Shown here piece by piece: positions 10,985 to 21,964 of a DNA stretch of 64,000 nucleotides. The first letter of the stretch is position 1, and the number at the start of each line of letters is the position of its first letter. Source of the DNA: Dromiciops gliroides (lineage: Eukaryota > Chordata > Mammalia > Microbiotheria > Microbiotheriidae). The notes beneath the pieces are model-generated. The model ran no database searches. It was not told the origin of the DNA and saw only the letters and a list, made by a program, of their open reading frames with translations. Location of the stretch: contig NC_057861.1 in NCBI RefSeq assembly GCF_019393635.1, forward strand, positions 92,300,827 through 92,364,826. Direction: 5' to 3'. Both the position numbers and the translations under genes were made by a program.

Positions 10985-11684
10985 AGTTAATTACTTTTTA
11001 AGGATGTGAAGTATAATAATACTTTGAGCAGAGGTTGGAATAACTGACTTTGAGGATTTGGTCCAATTCTAAATTTTTATGAAATTACATTTTCCTGGGG
11101 AAAAATCCTTGGCAATATGGGAAGAAACCCCTTTCTATTCCTTTACAATAGACATGGACTTGTTATGTATTCAATGAAAGAAGGGTTATCACCTTATATC
11201 CTTCATGTGCATTTTGCTTATCAGAAGTTTAGGCAACACATCATAGCACTCTTCCAAAACGTGTTGGGAATTTAGTTTTGAATTATGATTAGATTTACTC
11301 TTGTCTTTTTATCTTGACAAGCTAAATCATTCACTTCTGAAAGTGTCACAAGGGAGAAATGTGCTTTTGAATCCAACAAACTGGATAGAAAGTGTCAGCT
11401 GGAGAGCAAGTTCGTAACCTCAGGGCAAGTTCCCAGGAAACAGTGCCCTATTTGTTCTAAAATTGGTGAATAGGTGGCAATGAGAGTACATGCAGAGAAA
11501 AGTGCACTTAAAATGATGGAGATGACCAGGTAGGCATGTTAGGCTAATATAAAAGTGATCACTTCAGTCTGAACAGATGAAAACTGAAAGAAGTATGATA
11601 TAATCATGAACTTGGAAAGAGTATCTGAGGGCATACAGTTCAACTCTCTCAAAATCATAAATCCTGCCTGCATAAAAATAAGCT
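10985..11684. other. Unique DNA, no feature recognised
   Basis: About 700 bp between SINE copies without recognised landmarks or coding signal. Confidence 0.3.
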
Positions 11685-12125
11685 CTGACATTTATATACC
11701 ACTTTAAGGTTCTCACAGTGTTTTACAGATATTAAATCAATTCAATTCAATAAACATTTATCAAGAGCTTACTATGTACTAGGCACTGTGCTAAGTCCTA
11801 GGGATACAAATAATAAGAAAGATAGTCTGTGCACTCAGGGAGTTTACAATCTAATATAAGAAGACAACACACCTGCAGGGGAAACCAAGTCAGGCTGCTG
11901 ATGGAAAATAGAAATTATCTTATTTGAGATTCAGAAAAGCCTTTTGAAATGTTATTTCCCTGTCCCAAGTGGATAAATTGAGGCTTAGAAAAGTTAAGTC
12001 ACCAAGGTCACTCAAGCACTAGGCAATAAGAATTTAGTAATATTTAGCTATGTGATAGGTACTATACTAAGCACTGGGGCATAATATATAAGAAAGAAAA
12101 AAAAAAGACAGTCTGCCCTCATTCT
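11685..12125 (-). mobile_element. MIR with an L2-type 3' end inside, antisense
   Basis: MIR-like CATTTATATACCACTTTAAGG is interrupted at about 11740 by an inverted L2 end (AATAAACATTTATCAAGAGC, CAGGGAGTTTACAATCTAAT). MIR-like sequence (AAATTGAGGCTTAGAAAAG) resumes near 11970. A second L2-like end (GATAGGTACTATACTAAGC) follows at 12050. Nested or concatenated relics. Confidence 0.6.
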
Positions 12126-12308
12126 AATGAGAGAAGATAGCACAGCCAAAGAAGCTAAAATGGTGCTTCTTTTGGGGGAAGGGAATGAAAGTAGCAGCTA
12201 CAGGGGCATGATGTTGAAGTATGCGAATATAAGAAGCAGAAGCAAGAAGAGAATGAAAGTAAGCCTGCCTGGCCCCCTCCTCAAAATGGTAGCCCTGGGA
12301 GGAATTCA

Positions 12309-12520
12309 CCAGTGTGAGAAGGGGCCTGGAATGATGGAGAAATGTTGTAGGGTAAGAAGGCCGCATGGGAAAATGAATGTTCCAGGGTGATAGGACTACT
12401 ACCTACCAACATTTCCTTATAACCTGAACAGAGCTCATGCCTCTCCCCTATACCCCTAAATCTAGGTTAGGCTCCCCCTCCACCTTCCCTGAAAGGCAAC
12501 AAAGTTTTATCTGGGACTTG
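12309..12520 (+). repeat. Copy A of a ~215 bp inverted pair; possible LTR start
   Basis: From CCAGTGTGAGAAGGGG to TTTATCTGGGACTTG this matches, as reverse complement, 14591-14823. The start TGTGAGAAGGGGCC looks like an LTR edge. The DNA downstream to about 13690, minus two SINEs, has an AATAAA-containing end near 13590, so an old LTR of about 1 kb is possible. I do not recognise the family. Confidence 0.6.
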
Positions 12521-13057
12521 AGTGATCGTTGCTTCCTTTGGAGCAGCTTCTTGGTCATCTGAAGGCAATTAGGTGGATTTCTAAAGACCCTTTGAGTCAC
12601 TATAACCTTTCCTGCTGGCCAGATGCATTTCCATTTGGAGTCATAGGGTGGGAAAGGAGAAATCCTAGAGAAGCTAGGTGTTGCATACCCTTGTACTATT
12701 AGGGGAAAGTTACGCTTTTCCCTTAACTGTTCAATGTCTCCTATCACCCTAACATCCTAACTTAACATCTGTGAGAAATAGTTATTAGTAATCAATATCT
12801 TAGGAGCCCCAGTGATCTCCCTTTTCTTCTTAGTCCTTTCTCCCCCCACTTCCCACCCCCACTCCAATGTCTAAGTTCTCCTTGAAAGTAAGATTCATCT
12901 GGGTCAAAGGAGTCTTGGGTGGAAACAGATCCATTTGTCTAGATAGCTGACAGACTTTTCCGATGAGATTTGGCCTGCAAGAATCAGTTCTAGGTGGGGA
13001 CCATTGTGCCCCTATCAGTTTGGATGGGGTCTAGATTCTTTCTCTGATGCCATTCTT

Positions 13058-13210
13058 ATTTTTTTTTTTTTTTTAGTGAGGCAATTGGGGTTAAGTGACT
13101 TGCCCAGGGTCACTCAGCTAGTAAGCGTTAAGTGTCTGAGGCCAGATTTGAACTCAGGTACTCTCGACTCCAGGGCCAGTGTTCTATCCAATGTACCATC
13201 TAGCTGCCCC
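13058..13210 (-). mobile_element. CORE-SINE, WSINE1-type, with TSD
   Basis: Antisense copy with poly(T), GTGAGGCAATTGGGGTTAAG and the inverse head CATCTAGCTGCCCC. Flanks TCTCTGATGCCATTCTT (13041-13057) and TCTCTGATGTCATTCTT (13211-13227) are a 17 bp TSD with one difference. Confidence 0.95.
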
Positions 13211-13270
13211 TCTCTGATGTCATTCTTGCCAAGAGTTGAGTGATCTGAGTCATGTATCCCCAGACTTGAT

Positions 13271-13418
13271 TTTTTTTTTTTTGTGGGGCAATGGGGGTTA
13301 AGTGACTTGCCCAGGGTCACACAGCTGGTAAGTGTCAAGTTTCTGAGGCTGGGTTTGAACTCAGGTACTCCTAAATCCAGGGCTGGTCCTTTATCCACTG
13401 CACCACCTAGCTGCCCCC
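13271..13418 (-). mobile_element. CORE-SINE, WSINE1-type, with TSD
   Basis: Antisense copy of the GCCCCAC/ATTGCCCC-ended subfamily: GTGGGGCAATGGGGGTTAAG through to CACCTAGCTGCCCC. Flanking CAGACTTGATTTTT occurs on both sides. It sits only about 60 bp from the preceding SINE. Confidence 0.95.
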
Positions 13419-13700
13419 CAGACTTGATTTTTATATAACACACCTCTAAATCATGTCAACCAATTAGAATTGATTGCTATGTGACGAACCTTCTGTAGTT
13501 AGATGTATGAACTGAGACCCCACCACCATTAGGGGACTTTGGTCTGAGAGAGATCACCATGGACCATCCTTTTATTAATAACCTGTTGGCCTATTAATAA
13601 AAATGATTAAATCACCCAGAAACTACGTCTCTCCTGTTTTTAATCATCCCATATCAAACCTCGATCAAGAGATTGCTGCTATTAGGGCAGCCTATAACAA

Positions 13701-14239
13701 AGAGTGAGGAGTTTCAAGGCCCTGAGGAAAGTTTCAAGGTGAGTGAACAGATGAGGTATGATAGAAAAATCCCCCCAGTAAAAATGGTCACAAGTGGTAT
13801 TTGACTCCCTCCCTTCCTGACTCTAGATCAATCACTCCATCCACTGTCATATCGCCTTTCATTCTGAAGAAGTGATTATTACTGAACACTATTGAACTCT
13901 GTTGAACACCCTCCATGACAACAGAATCACTATCTCATGAGACTCTATAAATCCTCCAACAGTTTACATAGGATTTGTTCCAGTTACTAAGGGTAAATAT
14001 GGGTAGATGATAGTGGTAACTGAGATAGTCATTGGCAAGAAACATTGGCAGGAGATAAAACCATTCCTATTTGAAAGTGGCGTTACAATTAACTTAGAAA
14101 ACCCCAGAGAATCAATTAAGAACCTAGATGAGATAATAGTTTCAGGAAAGTAGCAGTATATAAACAAACCTACTGTAATCATCAGTGTTTCATTATAGAA
14201 TTAACAAAAATCAAGAGAAAAAAAATGTCCATACTGGCT
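13701..14239. other. Mostly unique DNA with a MIR scrap
   Basis: At 13795-13860 TTTGACTCCCTCCCTTCCTGACTC plus ATCCACTGTCATATCGCC resembles an inverted MIR head. The rest is unrecognised. Confidence 0.35.
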
Positions 14240-15165
14240 GCTTCTACTTCTTCTCTCATTCATTCCTAAATGCCTTCTAATTTGGCATTTGATATTCAGT
14301 TGAATTTCCTTTTCTCAAAATTGCTTCTGACCTTTTAATTTCCAAATTTGATAATATATTATTAGTCCTAATCTTTCTCAGTTTATCTTCAGCATTTGAT
14401 ATTGTCAACCCTCCTCCAAGATATTTTTGTTTTTCTTGATTTATATGCTTCACTATTCTTCCTTGACTCCTTAGCTACATCATGCTTCCTAACTATGGAT
14501 ATTCCCCAGAATCCATCCTGGGCCTTCTTTTCCTCTTCCTTTATAAATTCTTATTTAGTAACCTCATCAGTTTCCATGGATTTAACTACCAAGTCCAAGA
14601 TAAAACTTTGTTGCCTTTTAGGGAAAACTGTGTTGCCTTTCAGGGGAGGTGGAGGGGGAGCCTAACTTAGATTTAGGGGTATAAGGGAGAGGCATGGGCT
14701 TTGTTCATATTATAAGAAAACATTGGTAGGTATTAGTCCTATCACCATAGAACATTCATTTTCCTATGCAGCCTTCTTACCCTACAACATTTATCCATCA
14801 TTCCAGGACCCTTCTCACACTGGATGACTCTCTAATCTACATAGCTTTTCCATTTTCTCCTCTGAATTTCAGTCCTGGACTACCAATTACCTATTGAATA
14901 TTTCAAATTGGATAACATGAAGACCTCTTAAACTCAACATGTCTGAAAATGAACTCTTTATCTTTTCCCCTAAACTCTCTTCTCTTCCAAACTTCCTTAT
15001 CATTATTAAAGGTACCACCATTCTTTCAGTGTCTCTGGTTCATTGTCTGAGGATTAACCTCAATTCTTCACTTTCTCTCACCCTACCTATCCTGTCAGTT
15101 TCCAAGTAGTGCTATTTTGAACTTTATATGTCTGAGTTTTCTCTATTCTTACAGCTACCACTTCA
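14240..15165 (+). mobile_element. L2 LINE ORF2 relic, sense, interrupted
   Basis: Conceptual translation gives decayed L2 reverse-transcriptase words: SSAFDIVN near 14390 (the SAAFDTVDH motif), then SPESILGLLFLFLY near 14510 (the GVPQGSVLGPLLF motif), then LISFHGFNYQ. After a foreign insert at 14591-14823 the frame resumes with DDSLIYIAF (the ADDTQIY motif). The downstream portion AACTCAACATGTCTGAAAATG is also L2-like. Many stops; it is a fossil. Confidence 0.8.
14591..14823 (-). repeat. Copy B of the ~215 bp inverted pair, inside L2
   Basis: Reverse complement of 12309-12520 with a small internal duplication (TTGCCTTT..GGGAAA). It separates the GFNYQ and DDSLIYI parts of the L2 ORF2 relic, so it was inserted into L2. 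No target duplication is obvious. Confidence 0.7.
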
Positions 15166-15173
15166 GTTCTTCA

Positions 15174-15298
15174 ACTACAAAATAGGCTGGAGAAGGAAAA
15201 TGCATACCACTCTGGTATTTTTGACAAGAAAATCCCAAATGGGATCATGAAGAATCAGACACGACTGAAATGATAGAACAACAACAAAAATGATATAG
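15174..15298 (+). mobile_element. RTE-type SINE tail, 5'-truncated
   Basis: Only the 3' part is present: GGCTGGAGAAGGAAAATGC, CACTCTGGTATTTTTGAC, GGGATCATGAAGAATCAGACACGAC and an AACAACAAC end. Loss of the head fits incomplete reverse transcription. Confidence 0.7.
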
Positions 15299-15354
15299 AA
15301 ATATAAGAAATTAACAAAAATATATAAAATGAAGAACCCTTTTTCTCCTGTGTT

Positions 15355-15475
15355 GGTTAAAATCTAAATGTGTGGTCATCTTAAATTATAAGCTTTAGCA
15401 CCAGTCTTTGGGCATTAAGCATTTATTAAAGCAGACTAGGTATTAGTAATGAGGGAGCAGGGGAGAGAGAGAATT
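15355..15475 (-). mobile_element. LTR fragment, antisense
   Basis: TAAAATCTAAATGTGTGGTCATC, TTAAATTATAAGC and CATTTATTAAAG align with the 5'-most plus-strand part of the inverted LTR at 38.9 kb and, as complement, with the end of the LTR at 6.9-7.3 kb. Truncated. Confidence 0.55.
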
Positions 15476-15655
15476 TCATTTGATCATTTGATTTTCCCAC
15501 TGGTGAGGTAAAGGCTATTATTATCCCCATTTTACAGATGAGGAAACAGGTTGACAGAGATTAAGTGACTTTACCAAGTTTACATAGCTGGTAAGTGTCT
15601 GAGGCAAAATTTAAACTTCGGTCTTCCTGAGTCCAAATCCAGTGTTCTAACAATG
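15476..15655 (-). mobile_element. MIR fragment, antisense
   Basis: GCTATTATTATCCCCATTTTACAGATGAGGAAAC followed by TTACATAGCTGGTAAGTGTCTGAGG is an inverted MIR core. Confidence 0.8.
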
Positions 15656-15711
15656 GTTATATCCCTTATGGCTAATGTAAGCTCATCTCAAGTAGGGCTC
15701 ATTTAATAATT

Positions 15712-15872
15712 TGTTTTGTTTTTTTTTTTGGTTTTGGTGAGGCAATTGGGGTTGAGTGACTTGCCCAGGGTCACACAGCTAGTAAGTGTCAAGTGTCTGA
15801 GGCCGGATTTGAACACAGGTCCTCCTGACTCCAGGGCTGGTGCTCTATCCACTGGACCACCTAGCTGCCCCC
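15712..15872 (-). mobile_element. CORE-SINE, WSINE1-type
   Basis: Antisense copy: poly(T), GTGAGGCAATTGGGGTTGAG, GGGTCACACAGCTAGTAAGTG, GGATTTGAACACAGG and CACCTAGCTGCCCC. The flanking duplication (TCATTTAATAATTT versus TCACTTAAAAATTT) is imperfect. Confidence 0.93.
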
Positions 15873-16479
15873 TCACTTAAAAATTTTTAATTTTATCCAC
15901 AGGACAGTAACTGATGCATAGTAGGCACTTAATGCTCACTGTTTTATTGAAGATTTATAGGTAATTAACAGAAATATATGCCCAAGAGACATTCCCCAGC
16001 AAATAATCACTAAAAACATTTGAATAGTTCTCAAAAGATTATCAGTGATCTTGAAGTCACCTAGCTTGTGCTCCTGAGGTGACCCTTTCAGTTTTGGAAA
16101 ATTAGATCTTCCTTTATTTCTGTAAAAGTTTAATTAATATTGTAATGCCTGAGTCTATCGTTGTGAACAAATTTCTATTTCTTTTTATGTTAAGAGATAT
16201 TTTCTTTTTAAAAATAATTTTCAGTTATTTTTGCTAATAATTAGAGAAAAGTCAATTTTGAGTATTTTTTTCATTCTTCTACTTTGCAGACACTATTACC
16301 TGAAATTATTATTTTGTTTGTTCTTTTGGGTTTTTCTAAGGGTTTTCTCCATGGAGAAAAATATTTTTGTCTTCCTTTTGCCAATGTGAAGCCTTTTCAG
16401 TTACTTGAAAGTAATGAAGGTGAGAAATAAAATGTCACAGAAAAGGAAAAGCAAGTAGTTTTATCAATAGTCTAGGGGA
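15873..16479. other. Unique AT-rich DNA
   Basis: An L2-like end scrap (GATGCATAGTAGGCACTTAATG) lies at 15910-15945. Nothing else was recognised. Confidence 0.35.
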
Positions 16480-17330
16480 GGGGGATGAGGATTTGTTGAA
16501 ACTTCTTAAGTATAGAGCAATACTGTTGGACTTGTGCTTCAGGAATATCATTTGGGCAACTCTGTGGTGGATGGATCTGAGAGAGGAAAGACCAAATAAA
16601 GCAACAAACATTAAACAATCTTTCTCAACAGTGGAAGCAAGAGATTATGATGTTCTGAATTAAGGTAAGTGGGGTAGGAATAGAAATTTTTCTTTTTCTT
16701 TTTTTTTTTTTTTTTGGCGGGGCAATGGGGGTTAAGTGACTTGACCAGGGTCACACAGCCAGTAAGTGTCTAAGGCCGGATTTGAACTCAGGAACGCCTG
16801 AATCCAGGGCCGGTGCTTTATCCACTGCGCCACCTAGCTGCCCCCGGAATAGAAATTTTTAAAAAAAGTTTGTGAGAGATTTTGAAGAGGTGAGATCAAT
16901 AAAACTTGGCAATTGTTTAACTAATGCAGTTAGGTTGAATGAGAGGAAGGTTGGAAGATGACTCCTACGCTTCCAGCCTTACTGACTGAAAGATTTGTAG
17001 TAAGATCTACCAAAATAAGGAAGTTAGGAGGAGGCAGTCAGTCAAGTGGCATTTAGTAAGTGCCTCCCAATATGCCTCGTATTATGCTAAATGAGATAGA
17101 AAGAGAGACCTCCCCCCACAAAAAAAATGTCCTTCCCTCAACTAGCTCACAGTCTAAAGGGAGAGACAATATACATAACAATTAAGTACTATTGAGATAT
17201 ATACAGAATAAATTAGCTGTAATCAGAGGGAAGGCATTAAGATTAAGGAGAACTGGGAAAGCTTCTTAAAGAAGGTAGAGTGAAAAGACATGTTTAGAAA
17301 AGGGTAAAAATTGGTATTTTGTTATATTGG
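16480..17330 (-). mobile_element. L2 LINE relics, antisense, split by a SINE
   Basis: GGACTTGTGCTTCAGGAATATC at 16529 and GGAAGATGACTCCTACG at 16953 are inverted L2 ORF2 and 3' words shared with the copies at 22.3, 42.5, 57.8 and 63.9 kb. A separate inverted L2 3' end (CATTTAGTAAGTGCCTCC) starts at about 17045. Strongly decayed. Confidence 0.6.
16692..16845 (-). mobile_element. CORE-SINE, WSINE1-type, with TSD
   Basis: Antisense copy with long poly(T), GGCGGGGCAATGGGGGTTAAG and CACCTAGCTGCCCCC. Flanking GGAATAGAAATTTTT is perfect on both sides (16677-16691 and 16846-16860). The target is an older antisense L2. Confidence 0.97.
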
Positions 17331-17389
17331 ATTGTAGCATATAAAGAACAGACCTTTTTATTCATTTTACTGCAGGAAAATTAAATAAG

Positions 17390-17870
17390 TAATTAGTTTT
17401 AATCAATGTTTTTTTTTTCTGCTTCATTTGCTATGGTCATACTTTCTTAATTTTTTTGTTTCTAGGGTAACCTCTCCATTCTGTTAAAAAATCCTTGATT
17501 TTCTATAATAAATAAACATTTATTATACTAAGTACCTTCACATGTATTGCTTTTGCCAGTACTTTAGTATTTTTATATCAAAATGTCTTTGTGTTACTAG
17601 CCAGAACTCTCTTCTACTACACCATCCTTCCCTATTTTATGCATCAGAAACATTTTTCTAATAGGATGAGTTTGATAAAATAAAGTCTTCAGTATTAAAA
17701 AAAATGGTTTAAGCAGCATGGATATTACTTAAATATTTGTGGACCACATTTAAGAATCTGTCTGATCCTGGAGGTTTTTGTCAGGTTTTGTCAGTATTTT
17801 TCTCTCTGGGGGTGATTTATTTAGGGCTTGCTAAATTTCACTTCTGAGATTGCATTGTTGAATAATAATG
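17390..17870 (-). mobile_element. Old L1 fragment, antisense
   Basis: TGTCTGATCCTGGAGGTTTTTGTC around 17760 corresponds to TCTATCTGGTACTGGGGATTTTTTC in the antisense L1 at 30.7 kb, an ORF2 region. The flanking AT-rich DNA fits poorly, so the limits are approximate. Confidence 0.4.
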
Positions 17871-18060
17871 CCTACTATTTTCCAGTAACTTTGCTAAGAG
17901 CTTTACCAATATCTCATCTGCTCCTCATAAGGAACAACCTTGTTGAAAAAACTTGGATCAGATGTTTAGTAACTCTCTCAAGATCTCATAGGTAGTAAGC
18001 ATAAGAATCTGACCCAAGAACTAATCTACTTTATGCTTGACTGTATTTACTCCCCTATTC
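17871..18060 (-). mobile_element. Degenerate MIR, antisense
   Basis: CTAAGAGCTTTACCAATATCTCATC, AAGATCTCATAGGTAGTAAGC and GAATCTGACCCAAGAACT keep the inverted MIR order. Confidence 0.5.
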
Positions 18061-18659
18061 AGACTGTACTTAGAGTGAACTTTTGGGGGAAGCTTTCTAA
18101 ATATACTTTCCATTTTTACTTGCTTGTCTATAAAAAGAAGACAACACCATCAGCTGGCCAAGCTGATTTATTCTTTGCTAATCTCAGAATGAACATCATT
18201 TTTTTTTTTTAATGAAGCTTAAAACTGATGCTATTATTTTCGCCAGGTAAGTCCAAAGACTAGTTTAAACTTGCCCATTTTTAATGAGGTTTTTAGAGCA
18301 TTTGGGCTGCTACCTGTATATTAGGTCAACTCACAATTAAATGGCAGCAAATTATCTATGATTGATTTTAAGAAAGCAACTGAGGACAAATTAAAACACA
18401 CACATACACTTATAAACATACACACATAAACAAAAAACAAAAGAAACCCCAAAGCTTTCATAAATATCAATATAGTTGAATAAATCCTCACATTAACCAG
18501 GCACAGAAATGTCTCTGCATTTAAATACATTTTAAGTTCATAACCTTTTCTATTTTTATTAATTTATTTATATCAATGTATTCGTTGGCTGTCTTATTCA
18601 TTCATTTGCTTACTTAAATATTCACTCATCTATTTATTCATTCATTCATTTGTTTAGTC

Positions 18660-18740
18660 ACTTATTTCCTTTCCTTGTATCCGTAGTATTTAGCTCAGTG
18701 CCTGGTAGACCCTTAATAAATGGTTGTTGACTTGATTTGT
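18660..18740 (+). mobile_element. L2-type 3' end
   Basis: GTATTTAGCTCAGTGCCTGG followed by CTTAATAAATGGTTGTTGACTTG. Just upstream (18590-18660) is a degenerate TTCATTCATTTG-type tetranucleotide array. Confidence 0.6.
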
Positions 18741-18769
18741 CAGGAGGTAAGTGGTTCCAACCATTTTAT

Positions 18770-19480
18770 AGCTTCTTTAGTTGTGCTGAATAAAATTGAT
18801 CTTTTCAGCTTTTCTTGTTTCTGTTGTTATGACTAAGAATCCTGATGATTTATGTGGATTTATTTTATATTATGAAACTTTAATGTCATTAATGAAGTTG
18901 ATAGCTATTGTATTTTCTTCTGAAGGGACCACATCTCCAGAACTGTATTTGCTCGCCTATTAAAAGGGCTAAAATTAAGGAGGAATAAACATATTACTAG
19001 AATGAATTAGTTGAATAGGAATTTCCCCCAGCTCCTAATCTTTCTAAAATGTCATAGTAGCTTACTTGCTAATATTTTGTTTTAATATTTGATATTAATA
19101 TTCAGTAAAGCTATTGGTCTCTAGTTTTCTCCTGCTTTTTCTCTCTTTGATTTAGTTTTTAGCATCATATTTCTATCATAGAAAGAGATTGAAAGGTTGC
19201 CCTCTTTCCTTATTATGGAAAAGTTTTAAATAGCATTGGAATTATTTGTTCTTTGACTATTTGATAGAATGAGAAGAATAATGCATGGTCTTTATTTTGA
19301 AATTTTTTATCTCACACACCTTGGAGATTATGAGTATTTGGTATGGCAACATTTAGTACAGCGATTGTTCTTAAATTTCTATAGCCCAATGTTTGTGGGC
19401 TACAGTATTGTTTGGGCTAATGCTCTAATTCCACCACCAGTTATGTTTATTGAATTCTCCAGGGTATCTCGAGGTCTGTA
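18770..19480 (-). mobile_element. Old L1 ORF2 fragment, antisense
   Basis: AATCCTGATGATTTATGTGG with TTTATTTTATATTATG matches the related stretch at 29.77-29.82 kb (AATGCTGATGATTTATGTGG). AGTAAAGCTATTGGTCTCTAG corresponds to the 30.53 kb region of the same L1. It is much more decayed than the 27.8-35 kb copy. Confidence 0.6.
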
Positions 19481-19888
19481 TTAAACACAGAAGGATTTTA
19501 CTTTTATGTTTTGCTAACTGTCTGGAGCTGCCCTAGTTTAGGATGGTGTCCTTTCTTCCAAATGGCCAAAGGAATTTACTTAAAACTAAAGTGCTAAGCT
19601 CATCATCACCATCAATTAATTTTCTATCACTTATGGAGATTTTGGCAACCTACATTGTTAAATTCTAGTTACTGGCTAATATTTTGCTAAAAATTTAATA
19701 GGTGCCAAAATTTAAAAATCTGCAGTGATGTGTTTCAGAATTTCTACCACACATATGTTTTTTGAATTGGTCAGGATATCTGGGTTCCTTAAGGATAGCT
19801 AATTCTCTGTGATATCTGGTGATTATGCTTTGATATCATAAATGTCTCTCTTCCTATAAACAAATCTTTATAAATCAATCATTTGTTC
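19481..19888. other. Unrecognised AT-rich DNA
   Basis: May include further L1 decay products, but no landmark was secure. Confidence 0.3.
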
Positions 19889-19901
19889 TTTGATGTTTCT
19901 T

Positions 19902-20047
19902 TTTTTTTTTCAGGGCAATGAGGGTTAAGTGACTTGTCCAGGGTCACACAGCTAGTTAAGTGTCAAATGTCTGAGGCTGGATTTGAACTTAGGTGCTCCT
20001 GAATGCAAGGCCAGTGTTTTATCCACTGCACCACCTAGCTGCTCCCA
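19902..20047 (-). mobile_element. CORE-SINE, WSINE1-type, with TSD
   Basis: Antisense copy of the ATTGCCCTG-ended variant (CAGGGCAATGAGGGTTAAG) through CACCTAGCTGCTCCC. Flanks TTTGATGTTTCTT (19889-19901) and TTTGAGGTTTCTT (20048-20060) are a 13 bp TSD with one change. Confidence 0.93.
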
Positions 20048-20259
20048 TTTGAGGTTTCTTCAGAAATCTGTTGTTGGTTGAATTCATGTGGATGGCACCA
20101 ATGGATAGCTTGATTGTACTCTTGAATTTTGGCTGATTCATAGGCTGTTGTTATTATCATTTTTTCAGCATATTTTATCTCTTTTTATGTCTTTCATATC
20201 CATTGTGCCTAATTTTATAAAATCTTCTACAATTCTGTGCTCCCGCTTTCTTAGATCAT

Positions 20260-20400
20260 GCTACTCTTGTTATACAACAATCTTTAAAATTTCCTTCCTA
20301 TCATGCAAAGTCTGAAATTCTTAGCCTGATATTCAATGCCATTTATAATCCTCATTGCCAAATAAATTTCCACTTGTCCTCCATCAAACTCTTGGAATCT
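20260..20400 (+). mobile_element. L2-like LINE fragment, sense
   Basis: TCATGCAAAGTCTGAAATTC and ATTCAATGCCATTTATAATCC recall the L2 segment in which ACCTGGC and CTTCATAA words precede the 3' end. The fit is weak. Confidence 0.35.
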
Positions 20401-20610
20401 GAGGAAAATAGACTAGTCATTGGTCAAGGTATTTAAAACTTTCTGTGTAGCAATGTTCTCATCTGCAAAGTGAGTGGGTTGGAGTAGATGTTCAAACTTC
20501 AATATCTTGCCTCATGCTAAAGCTTTGTCATGGAACCTCCCTCAGGGTCTGGGGTCTTCTAGTCTTTTCTAAGGTCCCTTCTAGTGCTAAATCTATTATC
20601 AGATTGGTAG
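20400..20610 (+). mobile_element. MIR/MON-type SINE remnant, sense
   Basis: TTCTCATCTGCAAAGTGAGTGGGTTGGAGTAG and AAGGTCCCTTCTAGTGCTAAATC are the body and 3' words of this family. Confidence 0.5.
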
Positions 20611-20689
20611 AAATGTGATATATTTTTGGTGTGTTTCCATCTCCATACCTTTTCTTAGCATTTTTTTCGGACCTAGATTAGCATTAGGG

Positions 20690-20885
20690 ATTTTGTCATA
20701 GAATCACAGATATCAGACCAATAAGGATCTCATAGATCATTAAATCTTAACCTTCCATTTTTCAAATTAAGAAACTGAGGCAGCAAGATTAAATTACTTG
20801 CCTAATATCACATTTCTAGTTAAGAAGATTAGTTAAAGTTTCAATTATACCTGCTGATTCCAAGACTCATCTTGTTTAATTATTC
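20690..20885 (-). mobile_element. MIR-like SINE, antisense
   Basis: TTCAAATTAAGAAACTGAGGCAGC, ACTTGCCTAATATCACATTTCTAG and a head-like segment occur in inverted order. Confidence 0.5.
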
Positions 20886-20889
20886 CCTA

Positions 20890-21140
20890 CTTATCACAAT
20901 CCTTCCTATTCTTCAGGGCTTGATCTGTGCATCACTTCCTTCATGAAGCCTTTCCTCATTCCCCAGCTAGAAATATTCTCCCCCTTTAAACTAACATCAC
21001 ATTGTTTATATTTGCTTATGGGTCTTAACATATTCTGCCTTGTATTGTATTTATTTATTTTCTTGTAACTGGATTGTAAGCTCTAAACGATTTTCAAATA
21101 TGTCTCATCTGTTTCTGTATTCCCCAAAACATCAGATATA
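20890..21140 (+). mobile_element. L2 3' region, sense
   Basis: TCATGAAGCCTTTCCTCATTCCCC, TAACTGGATTGTAAGCTCTAAACG and TTCTGTATTCCCCAAAACATC follow the L2 3' UTR order (GAAGCCTTTCCTG, GATTGTGAGCTCC, GTATCCCCAG). Confidence 0.6.
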
Positions 21141-21820
21141 GTGTCTTGATCTATTAATATATGAATCATTCCATACATCAATAACTTGATTAATGGGGAA
21201 ATAAATTTATAAATTGATTGATGGGAACATGGGTTGTGAAGATGTGTCTTGGAACAAAGCCACAATTTGGCCCCAAATTAGGTAGTTATTTGGCTTCTTA
21301 GAGTCATACCAGGAAAATCAGGTCTAATTGTCCATTTTCATTATGTTGACCCAATCATTCAGGCCAAATGTCACCCCCTTTGTCATTTTATGCTGTGTTT
21401 ACTCAGCTATGGAGAAAGAATAAAAAGAAAACCAGTTTTCCCTTAATGTTCAGATGCAGTGTGTATTTATGAAATGGATGTTTTTAAGTGCTGCTTCACA
21501 TTATCTTGTATTAAGAAGACTATGTTACATAAATAGAACTCTTCAAGTTTTGTAAATGCCCTGCCTGTATGATTCCATATGATTTTTATAATAACCTTTT
21601 AAATTTTTAAAAAAATTTTTATAATAGACTTCCAATTGAGTGGATGCAAGTTTTTTTTTATCCCTCTCTATTTTAAAAAGAAAAATATTTTCTTTATGAT
21701 GCCATACGACTACAAATTATGGAACAGCATGTTCTAAGAAGAATTAAACTTTTAACTAACAAAAGTGTCAATGAAAAAAATACTTTATAAACATAATTTT
21801 GACTCAGTGTATTGACATAA
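21141..21820. other. Unique AT-rich DNA, no feature recognised
   Basis: Roughly 680 bp with A/T runs and no landmarks or credible frames. Confidence 0.3.
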
Positions 21821-21824
21821 TAAT

Positions 21825-21950
21825 AATAATCAGCCAATTGATGAACACTTATTAAATACTTATTATGTCTTGTGGTAGGTGCTGAGGACACAAAGACCAA
21901 AAATCAAATAGATTCTACCCTCAAGAAGCTTACATTCTTTTGAAGGATGT
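21825..21950 (-). mobile_element. L2-type 3' end, antisense
   Basis: GAACACTTATTAAATACTTATTATG, GGTAGGTGCTGAGGACAC and CCCTCAAGAAGCTTACATTC are the inverse of the L2 terminal sequence. Confidence 0.7.
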
Positions 21951-21964
21951 TTAATTTTTGGTCT

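Larger units (their letters stand above)
12521..13700 (+). mobile_element. Possible LTR-like remainder hosting two SINEs
   Basis: Apart from the SINEs at 13058 and 13271 this is a continuous, moderately GC stretch. It ends with CCTATTAATAAAAATG, TACGTCTCTCCTG and CGATCAAGAGATTG, reminiscent of a retroviral R/U5 region. No TG..CA ends with a target duplication could be fixed, so this is a weak inference. Confidence 0.3.
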
